NCBI RefSeq assembly: GCF_016862895.1
Contig: NZ_BONV01000001.1
Span: forward strand, 310,001-374,000
Source of the DNA: Planotetraspora kaengkrachanensis
GTDB taxonomy: Bacteria; Actinomycetota; Actinomycetes; Streptosporangiales; Streptosporangiaceae
DNA length: 64,000 bases
Direction of reading: 5' to 3'
Shown here: one piece after another, positions 26,507 through 35,899 of the stretch
How positions within the stretch are numbered: the stretch's first letter is position 1
Layout: each line of letters opens with the position of its first letter
Notes under the pieces: generated by a model
The model's database searches: none
Seen by the model: the letters and a program-made list of their open reading frames with translations, nothing else
What the model was told of the DNA's origin: nothing
Position numbers and translations under genes: made by a program

Positions 26507-26902
26507 TCAGTGGGAGAAGTTGCCCCGGTAGTACTGGAACACGAAACCGATCGTGCTCATGATCGTGGCGAACAGGCCGATGAAGAACAGCCACCAGCCG
26601 ATCGCGAAGCCGAAGAACGTCAGCGCCGCCGAGAGGCACACGAACAGCGGCCACCAGCTGTGCGGGCTGAAGAAGCCCAGTTCACCGGCGCCGTCGCTGA
26701 TCTCGGCCTCCTTGTTGTCCTCCGGCTGGTCGCCGATGCGGCGTGCTGTGAACAGCAGGTAGTACCCGATCATGAAGGCGAGCCCGACGGAGATCGCCAT
26801 GGCCGTGGTGCCTGTCGGCTCCTTGGACCAGAACCAGTAGACGACGTCGGCCGCGGCGAAGAAGACGCCGCAGAGCAGGAACATCCAGCCCTGGATCTTC
26901 AT
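26507..26902 (-). CDS. ctaF: cytochrome c oxidase subunit IV (actinobacterial)
   Basis: 131 residues with four membrane helices, matching the small CtaF subunit of actinobacterial aa3 oxidase ([23 protein letters not shown]...). Its ATG overlaps the ctaD stop (ATGA). Confidence 0.93.
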   Translation of the reverse strand: MKIQGWMFLLCGVFFAAADVVYWFWSKEPTGTTAMAISVGLAFMIGYYLLFTARRIGDQPEDNKEAEISDGAGELGFFSPHSWWPLFVCLSAALTFFGFAIGWWLFFIGLFATIMSTIGFVFQYYRGNFSH

Positions 26903-28563
26903 CGGACATCCTCCAGCTCAGGCTTGTTCGCCGCGAGGTGCGGGTACTTGAGGTCGAACGCGGGACGCTCGGACCTGATCCGCGGCAGCGAGGTGAAGTT
27001 GTGCCGCGGGGGCGGGCAAGAGGTGGCCCATTCCAGCGAGCCGCCGAAGCCCCACGGGTCGTCGACCATGACCTTGGGCGCGGTCTTCCAGGTCTTCCAC
27101 ACGTTGTAGAGGAACGGCAGCGTGGAGGCGCCGAGCAGGAACGCGCCGACCGACGAGATCATGTTCAGGTCGGTGAAGCCGTCGGCCGCCGAGTAGTCGG
27201 CGTACCGGCGCGGGAAGCCGATGACACCCAGCCAGTGCTGGACCAGGAACGTCAGGTGGAAGCCGAAGAACAGCGTCCAGAAGTGGAACTTGCCCAGCTT
27301 GTCGTCGAGCATCTTGCCGGTGAACTTGGGCCACCAGAAGTAGAAGCCCGAGAACATGGCGAACACGACGGTGCCGAAGACCACGTAGTGGAAGTGGGCG
27401 ACGACGAAGTAGCTGTCGCTGATCTGGAAGTCCAGCGGCGGCGAGGCCAGGATGACGCCGGTCAGACCACCGAACAGGAAGGTCACCAGGAAGCCGACGG
27501 CGAACAGCATCGGCGTGTGGAAGACCAGATGGCCTCGCCACATCGTGCCGATCCAGTTGAAGAACTTCACGCCGGTGGGCACCGCGATGAGGAACGTCAT
27601 GAACGAGAAGAACGGGAGCAGCACCTGGCCGGTGACGAACATGTGGTGCGCCCAGACCGTCACGGACAGGCCGGCGATCGCGATGGTCGCGCCGACCAGG
27701 CCGATGTAGCCGAAGACGGGCTTACGGCTGAAGACCGGCAGGACCTCGGTGATGATGCCGAAGAACGGCAACGCGATGATGTACACCTCGGGATGGCCGA
27801 AGAACCAGAACAGGTGCTGCCACAACATCGGGCCGCCTGTCGGCGAGTCGAAGATGTGCGCGCCGAGCTTGCGGTCGGCCTCCAGCGCGAGCAGCGCGGC
27901 GGCGAGGACCGGGAAGGCCAGCAGCACCAGGATGCTGGTGAGCAGGATGTTCCAGGTGAAGATCGGCATCCGGAACATCGTCATGCCGGGAGCCCGCATG
28001 GTGATGATCGTCGTGATGAAGTTGACCGCGCCGAGGATCGTGCCGAGACCGGACAGGGCCAGTCCGAGGACCCACAGGTCGCCGCCGAGTCCGGGCGAGG
28101 TCACCGCGTTCGACAGCGGCGCGTACGCCGTCCAGCCGAAGGACGCGGCGCCACCCGGGGTGAAGAAGCCGCTCACCGCGATCGTGCTGCCGAACAGGTA
28201 GAGCCAGTAGCTCACCATGTTCAGCCGCGGGAAGGCCACGTCGGGCGCGCCGATCTGCAGCGGCATGAGCTCGTTGGCGAAGCCCGCGAACAGCGGCGTC
28301 GCGAACATCAGCAGCATGATCGTGCCGTGCATGGTGAACAGCTGGTTGAACTGCTCGTTCGACACGAACTGCAGGCCCGGCTGGGCGAGTTCGGCTCGCA
28401 TGACCAGCGCCATGACGCCGCCGATCAGGAAGAACACGAACGATGTGATCAGGTAGAGGTGCCCGATCACCTTGTGGTCAGTCGAGGACAGCCACTTGGC
28501 GATGACCGTGCCCTTGGTGTTCGGCCTCGCGGCGACGCGAACCGGTTCCTGAATGGCGGTCAC
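26899..28563 (-). CDS. ctaD: cytochrome c oxidase subunit I
   Basis: 554 residues, 12 membrane helices. Ligands of the haem a and a3-CuB centre are visible: His in [15 protein letters not shown] (His cross-linked to Tyr), HHMF and HFHYVV. It reduces O2 to water and pumps protons. The GTG start at 28563 overlaps the ctaC TGA (GTGA), giving tight translational coupling. Confidence 0.97.
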   Translation of the reverse strand: MTAIQEPVRVAARPNTKGTVIAKWLSSTDHKVIGHLYLITSFVFFLIGGVMALVMRAELAQPGLQFVSNEQFNQLFTMHGTIMLLMFATPLFAGFANELMPLQIGAPDVAFPRLNMVSYWLYLFGSTIAVSGFFTPGGAASFGWTAYAPLSNAVTSPGLGGDLWVLGLALSGLGTILGAVNFITTIITMRAPGMTMFRMPIFTWNILLTSILVLLAFPVLAAALLALEADRKLGAHIFDSPTGGPMLWQHLFWFFGHPEVYIIALPFFGIITEVLPVFSRKPVFGYIGLVGATIAIAGLSVTVWAHHMFVTGQVLLPFFSFMTFLIAVPTGVKFFNWIGTMWRGHLVFHTPMLFAVGFLVTFLFGGLTGVILASPPLDFQISDSYFVVAHFHYVVFGTVVFAMFSGFYFWWPKFTGKMLDDKLGKFHFWTLFFGFHLTFLVQHWLGVIGFPRRYADYSAADGFTDLNMISSVGAFLLGASTLPFLYNVWKTWKTAPKVMVDDPWGFGGSLEWATSCPPPRHNFTSLPRIRSERPAFDLKYPHLAANKPELEDVR

Positions 28564-29390
28564 TGCGCACTCCCCGCCTGGGTCTTGATGTACTGGGCGA
28601 ATTCGGCCTGCGGCACGAGCTTCACGGAGAACAGCATCCTGCTGTGATCGACACCGCAGAGCTCGGCGCACCGGCCGAAGAAGACGCCCGTCCGGTTGAG
28701 CGTCGTGATCTCGAACTTGTTGTGCACGTTCCCCGGGAAGACGTCCTGCTTGAACAGGAAGGCCGGCACCCAGAAGGAGTGGATGACGTCCGGCGAGTGC
28801 AGGTCGAACTGGATCTTGGTGTTGACCGGCAGCACGAGCTGCGGACCCTGCGGGGTCTGCAGGCTCTGCTTGCTCAGGTCCACGGGCACACCGGCGGTGA
28901 CCGCCTTCTGGCCCTGGAAGTCCGTGGTGAAGCGCCAGCTCCACTGGTAACCCTCGACGGCCACCTTGACCGGCGCGTCGCCGTCGACCTTCATGATCGC
29001 GGTCTCGTCGCGCGCGGTGAAGAAGAAGAACACCGCGACCATGATCACCGGTACGACGGTGTAGAGGATCTCGATCGGCAGGTTGTACCGCACCTGCGGG
29101 GGAAGCTGGTCGACCGAGTTCTTCTTCTTACGATGGAACGCCGACGCCCAAAGGATCAACGCCCAGACGACGACGCCGGTGGCGAGTGCCGCGATCCAGG
29201 CTCCGTTCCAGAGCGTCTGGATGACGGTCGACTGCTCGGTGACGCCTTCCGGCATCCCCCCGCGGCTCCACTGGTCAACGGCATCGCTGCTGCACGCCGT
29301 AGCGGTCGCCAGCAGCAGCGCCGCGGCGACGCCGCCGGTCAACCGGCGGCGGGCCAACTGTCGCCGTGTCGTACGGCGGGTCGGACTCAC
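28560..29390 (-). CDS. ctaC: cytochrome c oxidase subunit II
   Basis: 276 residues from GTG 29390, which has GGGTAGG 7 bases upstream (a TTG at 29408 is possible but lies before that site). The lipoprotein-type signal ends in TATACSSDA, followed by two membrane helices. The CuA site [12 protein letters not shown] has the C-x3-C-x3-H-x2-M spacing. It receives electrons from QcrC. First gene of ctaC-ctaD-ctaF. Confidence 0.95.
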   Translation of the reverse strand: MSPTRRTTRRQLARRRLTGGVAAALLLATATACSSDAVDQWSRGGMPEGVTEQSTVIQTLWNGAWIAALATGVVVWALILWASAFHRKKKNSVDQLPPQVRYNLPIEILYTVVPVIMVAVFFFFTARDETAIMKVDGDAPVKVAVEGYQWSWRFTTDFQGQKAVTAGVPVDLSKQSLQTPQGPQLVLPVNTKIQFDLHSPDVIHSFWVPAFLFKQDVFPGNVHNKFEITTLNRTGVFFGRCAELCGVDHSRMLFSVKLVPQAEFAQYIKTQAGSAQ

Positions 29391-29565
29391 GGATCGCCTA
29401 CCCCACAAATGAAGCCCAAGAGTCCTTCTCCTGGGCGGTTTTTCACATTTTGCGCTTTTGGGACGACCGGCACTGTCCTGTCGCCGGTCCCCCCCTTTAC
29501 TTGGTCACTTCACGCTGGGGGACACATTAGCGCGGACCGGCCATGCCCCTCCGAGCAGCCCCCGT

Positions 29566-29571
29566 TAGTGT
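29566..29571 (+). promoter_or_regulatory. -10 box (TAGTGT) of the cysteine desulfurase gene
   Basis: TANNNT hexamer 7 bases before the GTG at 29579. Confidence 0.5.
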
Positions 29572-29578
29572 CCTAACC

Positions 29579-30712
29579 GTGGCCTATCTGGACGCGGCTT
29601 CCACCGAACCCCTGCACCCGGCGGCCCGTGAGGCGCTGATGACCGCCCTGGACGCCGGCTGGGCGGACCCCGCCCGCCTGTACGGCACGGCCCGCCGGGC
29701 CCAGATGTTACTGGATCAGGCGCGGGCGGAGGTGGCCGAGATCATCGGCGCCCGGGCCGACGAGGTCTCCTTCACGTCGTCGGGCACTCAGGCCGTGCAT
29801 CTGGGGGTCCTCGGGACACTCCGAGGCCGCCGCCGGGCGGGGCGGCGGCTGGTGGTGAGCGCCGTCGAGCACTCCAGCGTCCTCAACGCCGCCGCGGTGC
29901 ACGAACACGACGACGGCGAGGTGGAGACCGTCGGCGTGGACCGCGCCGGCCGCGTGGACGCCGCCGCCTTCGCCGAGGCCGTCTCCGGGCCGGGCACGGC
30001 CCTGGCCTGTCTCCAGACCGCCAACCATGAGGTGGGCACCCTCCAGCCGGTCGAGGAGGCTGCCGCGGCGTGCCTGGCGGCGGGCGTGCCGCTCCTGGTG
30101 GACGCCGCCCAGTCGGCAGGCCGCCTCCCCATCCCCGGCGGATGGTCGGTGCTGACTGCGAGCGCGCACAAGTGGGGAGGCCCGGCGGGCGTCGGGGTGC
30201 TGGCGGTCCGCAAGGGCACACGCTGGCGCTCGCCGTACCCGGAGGACGAGCGTGAGCGCCGCCGGGTGCCCGGTTTCGAGAACGTCCCGGCGATCGTCGC
30301 CGCGGCTGCCGCGTTGCGCGCCAGGACCGCGGAGGAGGCGGCGGAGGGCCCCCGCCTGTCGGCGCTGGTGGACAGGATCCGCCACGAGGTGCCGCGCCTC
30401 GTGCCCGACGTGGAGGTCATCGGCGACCCGGTCGCACGCTTGCCGCACATCGTGACCTTCTCCTGCCTCTACGTGGAGGGTGAGGCGCTCCTGACAGAAC
30501 TGGACAAGGCCGGGTTCGCCATCTCGTCCGGAAGCTCGTGCACGGCGAGTACGCTTCGCCCATCGCATGTTCTGGAGGCGATGGGAGTGCTTACACACGG
30601 GAACGTCCGGGTATCGCTGCCCCGTGGCGTGTCCGAAGGCGACGTCGATCGCTTTCTCGCCGTGCTTCCGGACATCGTGCGGCGGATTCGAGCGACCTTG
30701 GGGGTTCACTGA
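29579..30712 (+). CDS. cysteine desulfurase
   Basis: 377 residues, fold-type I. It converts cysteine to alanine and passes a persulfide to acceptors. PLP Lys in SAHKWGGP; active-site Cys in SSGSSCTAS on the flexible loop; N-terminal AYLDAASTEPLHP matches the NifS/IscS class. The GTG start was chosen because a -10 box lies 7 bases upstream; the ATG at 29543 adds an unlikely extension. Its stop overlaps the TusA-like gene, so that protein is the obvious sulfur acceptor. Confidence 0.93.
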   Translation: MAYLDAASTEPLHPAAREALMTALDAGWADPARLYGTARRAQMLLDQARAEVAEIIGARADEVSFTSSGTQAVHLGVLGTLRGRRRAGRRLVVSAVEHSSVLNAAAVHEHDDGEVETVGVDRAGRVDAAAFAEAVSGPGTALACLQTANHEVGTLQPVEEAAAACLAAGVPLLVDAAQSAGRLPIPGGWSVLTASAHKWGGPAGVGVLAVRKGTRWRSPYPEDERERRRVPGFENVPAIVAAAAALRARTAEEAAEGPRLSALVDRIRHEVPRLVPDVEVIGDPVARLPHIVTFSCLYVEGEALLTELDKAGFAISSGSSCTASTLRPSHVLEAMGVLTHGNVRVSLPRGVSEGDVDRFLAVLPDIVRRIRATLGVH

Positions 30713-31035
30713 TGTGGCGCAGGCGGTCGAGTGGCGGCGGGTCCGCCGCCGAGACCCATGAGGCCCCCGAGGCCGCGGAGACGCGTCAGACGCGCACGGA
30801 GCCCCCGTCGGACCTGATGATCGACGCGCTGGGCCGCAAGTGCCCCATCCCGATCATCATGCTCGCCGAGCAGATCAACGTCGTGCCGCTCGGCGGGGTG
30901 GTCGCCGTGCTCGCCGACGACCCCGCGGCGTTCACCGACATCCCCGCCTGGTGCCGCCTCAAGTCACACGCGCACGTGGCCTCCTACGACCTGCCGCAGG
31001 GCGGCTGGTCGATCCACGTCCGCCGCAACTACTGA
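30712..31035 (+). CDS. TusA-family sulfur-carrier protein
   Basis: 107 residues. After a ~38-residue polar N-terminal extension, the TusA fold begins with DALGRKCPIPIIML, in which the Cys of the CPxP motif carries the persulfide. TGATG overlap with the desulfurase suggests coupled translation and direct sulfur transfer. The end target (tRNA thiolation, Moco or another) cannot be told; the nearby orphan molybdoenzyme is 26 kb away. Confidence 0.9.
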   Translation: MWRRRSSGGGSAAETHEAPEAAETRQTRTEPPSDLMIDALGRKCPIPIIMLAEQINVVPLGGVVAVLADDPAAFTDIPAWCRLKSHAHVASYDLPQGGWSIHVRRNY

Positions 31036-31160
31036 CCCGGGCCCCGGCCCCACAGGACGGGCCGGCCCGCCGGGGCGACCCGATCACCGGGACCCCGCCT
31101 CCCGGGCGCGCCGATCAGGCGGTGCCCGGGATCCGGGCGGCCTGACCGGCGTTCCTCAGA

Positions 31161-31202
31161 GACGGCCTCAGATCGACGGCCTCAGATTGACGGCGTCAGA
31201 TT
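31161..31202. repeat. 14-bp tandem repeat
   Basis: Three copies of GACGGCSTCAGATY (31161, 31175, 31189), between the 3' ends of the TusA and adenosine kinase genes. Confidence 0.8.
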
Positions 31203-31224
31203 CAACGGCCGAAGGCCGGCGACC

Positions 31225-32211
31225 TTAGACGTAGTGGCAGCGGGCGTGGGCGGCGACCTCGTCCGCCGCGGCCTGGCCGTAGGCGGCCGCGAGACGCTCG
31301 ATGAAGACCTTCTGGCCGAGCTCGTACTCCTGGCCGCCGACCTGCTCGAGGACGTGGGTGGCCGTCAGGTTGCCGACCTGGCCGCAGCGCTCCAGTGACA
31401 GACCCCAGGCGAGCGCGGACAGGAAGCCCGCGCGGAACGCGTCGCCGACGCCGGTCGGGTCGGCCTTGCCCCGCTCGGGTGCCGGCGAGATGTGCAGGGA
31501 CGGCTCGCCCTTGCGGTCGATCCTGACGCCCTTGGGGCCGAGGGTGGTGACGCGGACGCCGACCCGGTCGAGGATCTCCTCGTCCGACCAGCCGGTCTTC
31601 TGGATGATCAGCCCGAGCTCGTAGTCGTTGCTGAACAGATAGGCCGCGCCGTCGACCAGCCGGCGGATCTCCTCACCGGGCATCCGCGCGAGCTGCTGCG
31701 ACGGGTCGGCCGCGAACGGGATCCCCCGGGTGCGCGCCTCGTCGGTGTGCCGGAGCATGGCGGCCGGGTCGTTGGGGCCCACCAGGACCAGGTCGAGCGC
31801 GCCGACGCGCTCGGCGATCGGGTGCAGCTCGATCTCCCGGGCCTCGGCCATCGCGCCGGTGTAGAAAGACGCGATCTGGTTGTGGTCCTCGTCGGTGGTG
31901 CACAGGAACCGGGCCGTGTGGTGCACCTCCGAGATGTGCACGGAATCACAGTCCACACCGTGCCGCTCGAGCCAGGACCGGTAGTCGGCGAAGTCGGTGC
32001 CCACGGCGCCCACGAGGACGGGGCTCAGGCCGAGGCAGCCCATGCCGAAAGAGATGTTGGCGGCGCAACCGCCACGCCGGATCTGCAACTCGTCCACGAG
32101 GAACGACAATGAAACCCGGTCGAGCTGCTCGGCGATGAGCTGGTCGCCGAAACGACCTGGGAAGGTCATCAGATGGTCGGTAGCGATCGAGCCGGTGATG
32201 GCGATGCGCAC
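31225..32211 (-). CDS. adoK: adenosine kinase (PfkB family)
   Basis: 328 residues, closely following the M. tuberculosis AdoK pattern: ITGSIATDHLMTFPGRF at the N-terminus, RGGCAANISF substrate region, AADPSQQLARM, NDYELGL, and the anion-hole/base motif DPTGVGDAFRAGF. It phosphorylates adenosine to AMP for purine salvage. GTG start with GAGGAG 10 bases upstream. The Fe-S carrier and nadA follow the same order as in mycobacteria. Confidence 0.9.
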   Translation of the reverse strand: MRIAITGSIATDHLMTFPGRFGDQLIAEQLDRVSLSFLVDELQIRRGGCAANISFGMGCLGLSPVLVGAVGTDFADYRSWLERHGVDCDSVHISEVHHTARFLCTTDEDHNQIASFYTGAMAEAREIELHPIAERVGALDLVLVGPNDPAAMLRHTDEARTRGIPFAADPSQQLARMPGEEIRRLVDGAAYLFSNDYELGLIIQKTGWSDEEILDRVGVRVTTLGPKGVRIDRKGEPSLHISPAPERGKADPTGVGDAFRAGFLSALAWGLSLERCGQVGNLTATHVLEQVGGQEYELGQKVFIERLAAAYGQAAADEVAAHARCHYV

Positions 32212-32294
32212 GGGGTCGTTCTCCTCGTTGTCAGCATCATGGGGATAGGTGGCAAACTTGCCGAACCTGTCGAGCGTACCCTGTCGCCATGACG

Positions 32295-32325
32295 ACGGCC
32301 CCGTACGGAATCCGTACGGGGCCGT
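32295..32325 (-). terminator. hairpin terminator after the A-type Fe-S carrier gene
   Basis: 15-bp stem (32295-32309 with 32311-32325) around one base, containing CCGTACGG, 3' of the minus-strand carrier gene and upstream of adoK; no T-run follows. Confidence 0.7.
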
Positions 32326-32393
32326 TCACGTGAGCCGGGGAACGCTCCGCCGGGCTCTGTCGCCTTCGTCGATCAGCTCAGGGGCCGGGACGA

Positions 32394-32747
32394 TCAGCTG
32401 AACGAGTCGCCGCAGGCGCACGAGCCCGTGGCGTTGGGGTTGTCGATCGTGAAGCCCTGCTTCTCGATGGTGTCGACGAAGTCGACCGTCGCCCCGACGA
32501 GGTACGGCGCGCTCATCCGGTCGGTGACGACGCCCACGCCGCCGAAGTCCGACACGACATCGCCGTCCATGGAGCGGTCGTCGAAGAAGAGCTGGTAGCG
32601 AAGGCCGGAACAGCCACCCGGCTGGACCGCGACGCGCAGTTGCAGCCCCTCCTCGCCCTGCTGCTCCAGCAGGCTCTTGACCTTGGCCGCGGCCGCGTCA
32701 GTCAGGAGGATGCCCTGCTGCGTCGTCTCGCTGCTCTCAATCGTCAT
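32394..32747 (-). CDS. erpA: A-type iron-sulfur carrier (HesB/IscA/ErpA)
   Basis: 117 residues from the ATG at 32747 with GGGAG 8 bases upstream. The three ligand cysteines are in GGCSG and near the C-terminus CAC. It delivers [2Fe-2S]/[4Fe-4S] clusters to apoproteins. It is divergent from nadA, whose product needs a [4Fe-4S] cluster, and a lipA cluster enzyme lies 18 kb on. Symbol by family; IscA/ErpA cannot be separated here. Confidence 0.88.
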   Translation of the reverse strand: MTIESSETTQQGILLTDAAAAKVKSLLEQQGEEGLQLRVAVQPGGCSGLRYQLFFDDRSMDGDVVSDFGGVGVVTDRMSAPYLVGATVDFVDTIEKQGFTIDNPNATGSCACGDSFS

Positions 32748-32934
32748 GTGCTGACTCCCGCGTCTGCCCCAACCGCCCACTCGGAGCGGTCGATTGATTC
32801 CGACGTCCTACTTAGACGCTACCAACACCCGCCGATCGATACACATTCCTGCCTGCGCCCCCGGACTTCCCCGCGGTCCCTGTTCTCCCTCTTTCCGCCA
32901 CCCCGGGCGGGAGCTCCAGAACGCGTGTGCAATG

Positions 32935-32958
32935 CTTAGTCGTCAGTTCGACGATAAG
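32935..32958. promoter_or_regulatory. imperfect palindrome upstream of nadA
   Basis: CTTA-g-TCGTC-agttc-GACGA-TAAG: paired arms with one bulged base, 21 bp before the nadA GTG. Candidate operator for a NAD-synthesis regulator; the regulator is not identified. Confidence 0.45.
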
Positions 32959-32979
32959 TCCCCGAAGGGGGTGTTGTCC

Positions 32980-34134
32980 GTGACGATCGCTGAGACCGGA
33001 CTTCCGCTGTTCGTCCTGGGCCAGGGCACCGACCCGCACAGCGAGCGTGGCGTGGACTGCCCGGGAGATCTCCCGCCCGCCTCCGACCCGGCTCTGGTCG
33101 AGCGTGCCCGCGCGGCCAGGGAGCGGCTCGGCGACCGCGTTTTCGTGCTCGGGCACCACTATCAGCGTGACGAGGTCATCCAGTTCGCGGACGTGACCGG
33201 AGACTCCTTCAAGCTCGCCCGCGACGCCGCGGCGCGGCCCGGCGCGGAGTACATCGTCTTCTGCGGCGTGCACTTCATGGCCGAGTCTGCCGACATCCTG
33301 ACCGGAGACGACCAGAAGGTCGTCCTCCCCGACCTGGCCGCCGGCTGTTCGATGGCCGACATGGCGACCTTCACCCAGGTCGAGGACTGCTGGGACGCGC
33401 TCGATGACGCCGGGATCGCCGAACGGGTGGTCCCGATCACCTACATGAACTCCAGCGCGGACATCAAGGCCTTCTGCGGACGCCACGGGGGCGCCGTGTG
33501 CACCTCCTCCAACGCCAGGCGTGCACTGGAGTGGGCCTTCGAGCAGGGTGAGAAGGTCCTGTTCCTGCCCGACCAGCATCTCGGGCGCAACACCGCCGTG
33601 CTCGAGATGGGGCTGTCCCTGGACGACTGCGTCGTCTACAACCCGCACCGCCCGAACGGCGGGCTCACCCGGGAACAGCTCGAGAACGCCAAGATGATCC
33701 TGTGGAAGGGCCACTGCTCGGTCCACGGCAGGTTCACGGCCGGCTGCGTCGACGAGGTGCGCGCCCGCATCCCAGGCGTCAACGTGCTCGTGCACCCCGA
33801 ATGCCGCCACGAGGTCGTGACGAAGGCCGACTACGTGGGCTCGACCGAGTACATCATCAGGACCCTGCAGGAGGCGCCCGCCGGATCCGCGTGGGCCGTG
33901 GGCACCGAGCTGAACCTGGTCAAGCGCCTCGGCCAGATGTTCCCGGACAAGACGGTCACCTTCCTGGACCGGACCGTGTGCTACTGCTCGACCATGAACC
34001 GGATCGACCTGCCTCACCTGGTCTGGGCGCTGGAGTCGCTGGCCGCGGGCGAGGTCGTCAACCAGATCACCGTGGACCCCGACACCACGCACTGGGCGAA
34101 GGTGGCGCTGGACCGGATGCTCGCCCTTCCGTGA
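32980..34134 (+). CDS. nadA: quinolinate synthase A
   Basis: 384 residues. It condenses iminoaspartate with dihydroxyacetone phosphate to quinolinate in de novo NAD synthesis. Cluster ligands are Cys in FCGVHFMAES, HPECRHEV and VCYCSTMNR; the substrate loops LGHHYQRDEV and CTSSNA are intact. GTG starts at 32971 and 32980 and an ATG at 32932 are all in frame; I chose 32980 for its position after GAAGGGG. nadB and nadC are not adjacent. Confidence 0.94.
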   Translation: MTIAETGLPLFVLGQGTDPHSERGVDCPGDLPPASDPALVERARAARERLGDRVFVLGHHYQRDEVIQFADVTGDSFKLARDAAARPGAEYIVFCGVHFMAESADILTGDDQKVVLPDLAAGCSMADMATFTQVEDCWDALDDAGIAERVVPITYMNSSADIKAFCGRHGGAVCTSSNARRALEWAFEQGEKVLFLPDQHLGRNTAVLEMGLSLDDCVVYNPHRPNGGLTREQLENAKMILWKGHCSVHGRFTAGCVDEVRARIPGVNVLVHPECRHEVVTKADYVGSTEYIIRTLQEAPAGSAWAVGTELNLVKRLGQMFPDKTVTFLDRTVCYCSTMNRIDLPHLVWALESLAAGEVVNQITVDPDTTHWAKVALDRMLALP

Positions 34135-34179
34135 CGAGCGGCGCGCCCCGCCGTGCGGACCTCCGTACGGCGGGGCGGC

Positions 34180-34728
34180 TCACAGACCGGGGGCGCCCCA
34201 CACGGGGAACCAGCGGGACAGGTCGGACTCGATCTTGAGCTCGCCGGCCAGGACCCCGCGTACCTGCAGTTCCAAGGCGTTGTCGCGCTGTGTGCCCCGC
34301 GCCGGGGCGAAGGGGTAGAACGTGCCCTGCTTGTAGAGGTAGACGATCGCGAGCGTGCGGTTCGAGGGGTCGGAGAACGTCACTATCGAGCACAGGAGCG
34401 ACGGCCCGAAGCCCGCGGCCTCCAGCGACGAGTTGACGCCGTGCAGGTCGGTGACGAGGGCGGGCACGTCGGGGTTGCGGACCAGGAGCCACGTGTAGCC
34501 GTAGGAGTCCTGGGACACCTCGACCTTGCCCAGCAGATCCGCGATGTCCTTCTCCAGCTGCGCGAACGCGCCGCCCTCCGCGGCCCGGAACGCAACGGAG
34601 CCGGCGCCTGTGGGCGTGAAGCCCGTCGCGGCCTGCAGCGTCACGGCGGCCGAGGGCAGCGCGAACAGGGCGTCGAGATCCGGTTGCGCGGGCTTCGTAC
34701 GTCCGAGCAGCGAGTCGAGCCAGCCCAT
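34180..34728 (-). CDS. pspAB: PspA-associated protein PspAB
   Basis: 182 residues, last gene of a four-gene minus-strand operon. It matches the PspAB family found with PspAA and HtpX in actinobacteria and archaea (GWLDSLLGRTKPAQPDLDAL ... SRWFPVWGAPGL). No catalytic motif is visible; function is assigned only by association with envelope stress. ATG coupled to the htpX stop. Confidence 0.88.
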   Translation of the reverse strand: MGWLDSLLGRTKPAQPDLDALFALPSAAVTLQAATGFTPTGAGSVAFRAAEGGAFAQLEKDIADLLGKVEVSQDSYGYTWLLVRNPDVPALVTDLHGVNSSLEAAGFGPSLLCSIVTFSDPSNRTLAIVYLYKQGTFYPFAPARGTQRDNALELQVRGVLAGELKIESDLSRWFPVWGAPGL

Positions 34729-35621
34729 CAGCGGCCCAGAGCGGCGGAGATCTGCGCCAGCTGGTCCAGCCTGCGCTCCAGGGGAGGGTGGGTGGAGAAC
34801 AGCGCGGCGACGCTCTGGCCGGACAGCGCGGGGGTGAAGTAGAAGGCGTTGAACGCCTGGGCCTCGCGCAGGTCCCGTGTGGGGATGCGGGCGATCTCCC
34901 CGCTGACCTTCACCAGGGCGCTCGCGAGCGCCGACGGCCGCTGCGTGAGGTACGCCCCCGCCCGGTCGGCGGCGAGCTCGCGGTACCGGGACAGGGCCCG
35001 GGTCAGCAGGAAGCTCACGGCGTAGACGAGCGCGGACACGAGCAGGATGATCAGGCCGATGGGCGGCCCGTTGTTGCTGTCCCGGCGGCCCCCGAGGCCG
35101 GTGTACAGCGCGAACCGCGTCATGAGCCCGGCGACGATCCCGAGGAACGAGGCGATCGTCATCACCGCGACGTCCCGGTGGGCGACGTGGGACATCTCAT
35201 GGGCGAGAACGCCTTCGAGCTCGTTGGCGTCCAGCCGGCGCAGGATCCCCGTGGTCACGCACACGACCGCGTTCTTCTGGTTGCGCCCGGTGGCGAAGGC
35301 GTTGGGGATGTCGGAGTCGGCGATCGCCACCCGCGGCTTGGGCATGTCGGCCATCGCCGTGAGCCGGTCGATGATGCCGTGGAGCTCGGGCGCCTCCTCG
35401 GGGGAGACCTCCCGTCCGTGCATCGCGAACAAGGCGATCTTGTCCGAGAAGAAGTACTGCACGAGCAGGAGGCCCGCGGCGATCACCAGGACCACGACGG
35501 CCTGCACGCCCAGCGAGATCAAGATGGCCATGAAGACCACGTAGAGCAGGCCGAGCAGGAACATCGTCACGGTCATCCGCACGGACAGACCGCGATCGGG
35601 CGCGAATCTGGTGCGGGCCAT
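34728..35621 (-). CDS. htpX: HtpX-type M48 membrane metalloprotease
   Basis: 297 residues. Two N-terminal membrane helices, zinc site LAHEMSHVAHRD (HExxH) near residue ~135, two further helices, and the third zinc ligand Glu in YRELAADR. It degrades damaged membrane proteins. The ATG overlaps the pspAA TGA by one base. A position between pspAA and pspAB ties it to the PspA envelope-stress response. Confidence 0.95.
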   Translation of the reverse strand: MARTRFAPDRGLSVRMTVTMFLLGLLYVVFMAILISLGVQAVVVLVIAAGLLLVQYFFSDKIALFAMHGREVSPEEAPELHGIIDRLTAMADMPKPRVAIADSDIPNAFATGRNQKNAVVCVTTGILRRLDANELEGVLAHEMSHVAHRDVAVMTIASFLGIVAGLMTRFALYTGLGGRRDSNNGPPIGLIILLVSALVYAVSFLLTRALSRYRELAADRAGAYLTQRPSALASALVKVSGEIARIPTRDLREAQAFNAFYFTPALSGQSVAALFSTHPPLERRLDQLAQISAALGR

Positions 35622-35899
35622 CAGCCAGGGATGAGCCCGGTGTCCCCGAGCATCTCCCGCACCTCCTCGATCGAAGCGTCGGCAGGAGGAAGGATCAGCT
35701 CGGACGGCTCGAGCGAGTCGTCCGGAAGGGCCTTGCCCACCTGCCGGACCTTTTCCAGCAGCGCGTGCAGCTTGGTGCGGAAGACTTCCTCGTCATCGGA
35801 CTCGATGGCCGCCTCGAGCTCCACGTCCAGGGTGTTCAGGACGTCGATGTCGGCCGCGCCGATCTCGACCTGCCCCTCACCCATGATGCGAACGATCAC
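35621..35899 (-). CDS. pspAA: PspA-associated protein PspAA
   Basis: 92 residues, acidic (MIVRIMGEGQVEI ...), matching the PspAA family. GTG start overlaps the pspA stop. Thought to bridge PspA to the HtpX/PspAB module; no enzyme motif. Confidence 0.9.
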   Translation of the reverse strand: MIVRIMGEGQVEIGAADIDVLNTLDVELEAAIESDDEEVFRTKLHALLEKVRQVGKALPDDSLEPSELILPPADASIEEVREMLGDTGLIPG

